This document shows, in pieces, positions 61,043-64,000 of a stretch of DNA of 64,000 nucleotides. Within the stretch, counting starts at the first letter, position 1. Every line of letters begins with the position of its first letter. Origin of the DNA: Stereum hirsutum FP-91666 SS1 (taxonomy: Eukaryota; Basidiomycota; Agaricomycetes; Russulales; Stereaceae). The DNA lies in the NCBI RefSeq assembly GCF_000264905.1, contig NW_006763136.1, positions 1,281,485 to 1,345,484 on the forward strand, given 5' to 3'. The position numbers and the translations under genes are program-made. The notes beneath the pieces were generated by a model. It saw only the letters and a program-made list of their open reading frames with translations. It had not been told where the DNA came from and searched no databases.

Positions 61043-61533
61043 TGCGGTCCAGTGTCTCATCACGGCTTTCGGGCGCCTATTTGAGTGAACGGTTTCGGTG
61101 GTGGGGAGTGTTAAAATTTGTGTGAGAGGCGGAGAGGCGGCGAGGCGGATATGGCAGGGGATGACTGGTGGCTCTATCATGATGACTTTTCTCAGGTTCT
61201 ATTTTTTTCTTGCTGTTTAGTTGTCCTGTATGATCTTGTGCTACTTAAGTATGTATGAGCTCGATTTTCCTCGGCTGGATGTTATTGGAAGCGTTCCTCT
61301 TTCTTCACAAAAATAAAGAAATTGCACTTCCTGCGCTGAAGGATCGACCTGCTTCTGGATCCCACGTCCAATTTGGGCTTCGATATGAATGGCATGGGTG
61401 TACTCTCACAAGTCTTTTCTTTATTATTAACTTCTTCATTGTTCACGTATATTTAGTACTAGGTGTGTGGGCTGCTTACACGGGCATACGGCGGACCCGT
61501 CGAGTCTCTCTGGGATGGCAAATCCACACTAGT
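61043..61533. other. convergent 3' region
   Basis: About 490 bp between the transporter stop (+) and the GH43 stop (-). T-rich stretches (61180-61260, 61410-61450) fit 3' ends. No gene seen. Confidence 0.45.
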
Positions 61534-63740
61534 TCAGTTCTCGTCCTCGTAAATATCCCCATAGACCACGATAGCGTCCAAATCCGCCGCCAGAGCTATG
61601 TCAACAAATCGAAGCATCAGCAATCAAACTCCTCCTCGTCTCCATCAAATCTGACAGCTCGAAACAAAAGAACTCACTCCCATTCCACCCCTCCAACCTA
61701 ATCTCATTCCCCCCTCCCCTCTCAAACGTCACGTTCACCGTCTGCGTCAACACGAACCCCGTGCTTCCGGACGGCTGGCGCAGTTTTTCGGTGTGGACGA
61801 GGCCGTTGACGGAGAGGGTTGCGTAGCGGGCGAGGGTGATGTTGTTGCCGCCGCGGTTGTCTCCCCCTGTCGTGTTCGTGTAGCGTGAGAGGGAAGTAAT
61901 GTGTGATAGTATGATAAAGCGGTGAACAGCGGAAGTAGGTTGTAAGGTGATTGATCCAGAGTAGGAGAAGTGGGAGAGGACTTACAGAGTGCGTCGTGGT
62001 TGTGGTAATGGAGAGAAACCCACTGCGGGTTGCCCGTACCGGTAATACCAGTGATACTAACCGATCCATTCCCGACTATGGCAATAGAAACGTCCACGCC
62101 CAGACCTCTCATCAGCATTTAGATTATATAGACTCTGTACTCGAAAATACATACGACCAGTGGCGAGCTTAAAACCCGAGGCATTAGGCTGAATGCATCG
62201 TCAATTGGTTCATGAAATACACATCTCAAATAGGGAGGGAGCAGCTCAACACAGACGAACCTGCACAACCACCGCAGCATCACCACTAACCACCCCATGC
62301 TCAGCCTCGTATCTCGTGCCCTCCGGATATCCGAACTCTCCACTGGTCACATCGATCGTGTAGAGGTCATGCCATTCGATTGTCAGACCGCCGGTTGTGT
62401 CGTTTGGGAAGGCGGGGAGCCAGATGTATCTGCCCAGTAAATGAAGTCAGTAAGTAGGAGCCCAGGATTCAGTTAGGTCTTGATCGGAAAAGGATGGAGG
62501 AGTTGAAGCGGGGGATGGCGGGTAGGAAGGAGGTGCACGGACCGACTGTCCCAGAGATCCTCGCTATTCCAAAGATCACCACCGTAGATATAACTCGTCC
62601 GTTCGCTTCCTTTAATAGTGAAGAAGATCGTGCTTTGCGAATTGAATGTTCTCGTCCCGGCGCTGTCAACGTCTTCAGCATGAGCAACTCCCACGCTCGT
62701 ACAAGGATAATGAGATAAAGAGGCCTTACGGAGCGATATAAGACCCAGAACTCCACGGTCCTCCTATTGTCTCTGCAGAGTATACCTCGACGTTATTGTA
62801 TCGATAGCCCGTCTTGTGCGACATGACGATATAGTAGCGTCCCTCCGTACGGAGCATGACCGGTGCTTCCAAGTCCCAATCTTGGCATCCACACACCCAT
62901 TGAACCCATCAGCTCGCATTCAGTTCCACAAGACTCTTCAATTCAAAGATACTCACCGAAGAAAGTATACACCAATTCCTCCGGCCCCGTAAAATTAGCG
63001 TCCAATCGCACGATAAGATCATCATGCGCGTCCGCCGCGTCCCCATTACTATACATCGCATACGCCACTCCATCCACATCTTTGAACAGCCCGAAATCCT
63101 GAGATGTCCCTCCGAGAGGAGTGATGGCGCCTTGGAAAGTGTAAGGACCTGTGACGTTCGGGCTCGTTGCGAATCCTTGCTTTAGGAGACCGTACGAGCT
63201 GTTGTCAGAGTGGAACCACAGCTTTTTTGTACGAGAGGTCGTAATTGTGGTATTAGCATGAGGGTCAGAAAGGAGAGAAATGGAAGGGTATGACTCGCCA
63301 CCCAGGTATCTGCGGGCTCGTTATACACGACTTTGGGACGCTCGACGACCAGATCGGGAGCGATGGCTGTTCCGTTAAGAGGTGAGAGAGCCTGGCCTTC
63401 GTACCTCCAATTCGTGAGATCATCGGAGGAGTAGACGTTTATTCCTTGCATACGATATGAAATAAAGTTGATAATCAGCCTAGCTATGCAGGGCAGAGAA
63501 GTGTGCGAGAGGCTTACCCGAGAAAGTATCCGTGATGTTCGCGCGTTCGTTCTGGCCGAACCAGTACCATGTCCCATTGCTCTGAACGACCCCTCCAGCG
63601 TGTGCACTCAATATCTCACCATCAGTGTCTCTCCAGGTGGCTCCGGGGACGATGTAACGCGTAGAACGCGCGAGTGTTGTCCGAATCGTTGTGGTGTAGT
63701 AGAGAGTCAGAAGCACGACGGCCCAGGTCAACTTGTACAT
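61534..63740 (-). CDS. secreted GH43 galactan 1,3-beta-galactosidase-like enzyme with C-terminal CBM35
   Basis: Relatives of this build (GH43 plus CBM35) cut beta-1,3-galactan side chains of arabinogalactan proteins. The start at 63740 gives a signal peptide MYKLTWAVVLLTLYY, then the catalytic domain: WRDTDGEILSAHAGGVVQSN, GTWYWFGQNE, NVYSSDDLTNWRYEGQAL, ERPKVVYN, TSPNVTGPYTFQGAITPLG, SQDFGLFKDVDGVAYAMYSN, DWDLEAPVMLRTEGRYYIVM and SYIYGGDLWNSEDLWDSR. The CBM35-like part reads YEAEHGVVSGDAAVVV, ASGFKLATG, GVDVSIAIVGNGSVSITGIT and NITLARYATLSVNGLVHTEK. The end DLDAIVVYGDIYEDEN with TGA at 61534-61536 is a typical CBM35 end, but the last intron as I see it leaves a one-base phase conflict, so the C-terminus is uncertain. 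About nine introns. Confidence 0.85.
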
Positions 63741-64000
63741 CACGGTTCGTAGAGCAAGCACAAGGAAGAGGGTCTGAACATATTCCAACGGGACTTGAAC
63801 ATAGATATTTGAGTGCCAAGAGCGGTACGATGAGCACGAATGCATGAAAATGGCGCATGATGAGCGTTGTGACCATCCCGGACCGCTACGGTATCGACGG
63901 GGACAGACCCGTGCACAAGAACGAGAGCAAGAGCAAGACAGACCAAGAAGTGTTGCTGGGGTGTATTATCGAACAGAGATATGTTTTTTTTCTGGGGGAG
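63741..64000 (-). promoter_or_regulatory. upstream region of the GH43 gene
   Basis: The 260 bp before the GH43 start, cut by the window edge. Short frames only; a T-run lies at 63985-63992. Presumed promoter. Confidence 0.4.

Overview
This is a eukaryotic, fungal window, almost certainly from an Agaricomycete (mushroom-type basidiomycete). Genes lie on both strands, are split by many short GT-AG introns (mostly about 50-90 bases), and belong to families typical of that group: an extracellular GH28 pectinase, a GH43-CBM35 galactanase, a heme-thiolate peroxidase, a Zn2Cys6 regulator, a NoxA-type NADPH oxidase, an N-myristoylatable CaM-kinase-like kinase and a Goodbye-NACHT-ankyrin NOD-like receptor. 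Gene models were spliced by eye from frame, splice-site and family knowledge, so exon edges are approximate unless a position is given.

Layout. 0.3-2.8 kb (-): GH28 hydrolase. 3.8-9.8 kb (-): very large Sds3-like subunit of an Rpd3-type histone deacetylase complex. 9.9-11.3 kb (+): Nudix hydrolase of the Tnr3-like type, divergent from Sds3. 12.3-13.5 kb (-) and 13.8-15.9 kb (+): divergent YIPF Golgi membrane protein and Tcd-type tRNA ct6A dehydratase. 16.4-17.7 kb (+): membrane-anchored heme-thiolate peroxidase. 18.3-19.9 kb (-): TauD/TfdA dioxygenase. 21.5-23.9 kb (+): CaM-kinase-like kinase. 23.9-32.3 kb: gene-poor, with one certain gene (GNAT acetyltransferase, 27.7-28.8 kb, -). 32.3-34.5 kb (-): NoxA. 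36.0-37.2 kb (+): dienelactone hydrolase. 38.2-40.0 kb (+): AKR7-like aldo-keto reductase. 40.7-45.7 kb (-): Zn2Cys6/MHR transcription factor. 47.2-47.9 kb (-): small hypothetical gene. 47.9-49.0 kb (-): decayed copy of a TB2/DP1/HVA22 gene. 49.8-55.9 kb (+): fungal NLR with an ankyrin array interrupted by a 917-N gap. 56.2-57.6 kb (-): intact TB2/DP1/HVA22 gene. 58.8-59.5 kb (+): small orphan gene. 59.6-61.0 kb (+): Ato/GPR1/FUN34 transporter. 61.5-63.7 kb (-): GH43-CBM35.

The most interesting region is 47.9-57.6 kb. An immune-type NLR is bracketed by two same-orientation copies of one HVA22-family gene, one intact and one broken. Homology between the copies begins at the NLR stop codon, which suggests local duplication and loss of an [NLR + HVA22] unit. 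The ankyrin array has near-identical units, and the units on either side of the assembly gap repeat each other, so its true length is unknown. Other points of note are two candidate GC-AG introns, a 7-nt exon, a 25-nt exon carrying the NLR P-loop, and the unresolved 23.9-32.3 kb interval.
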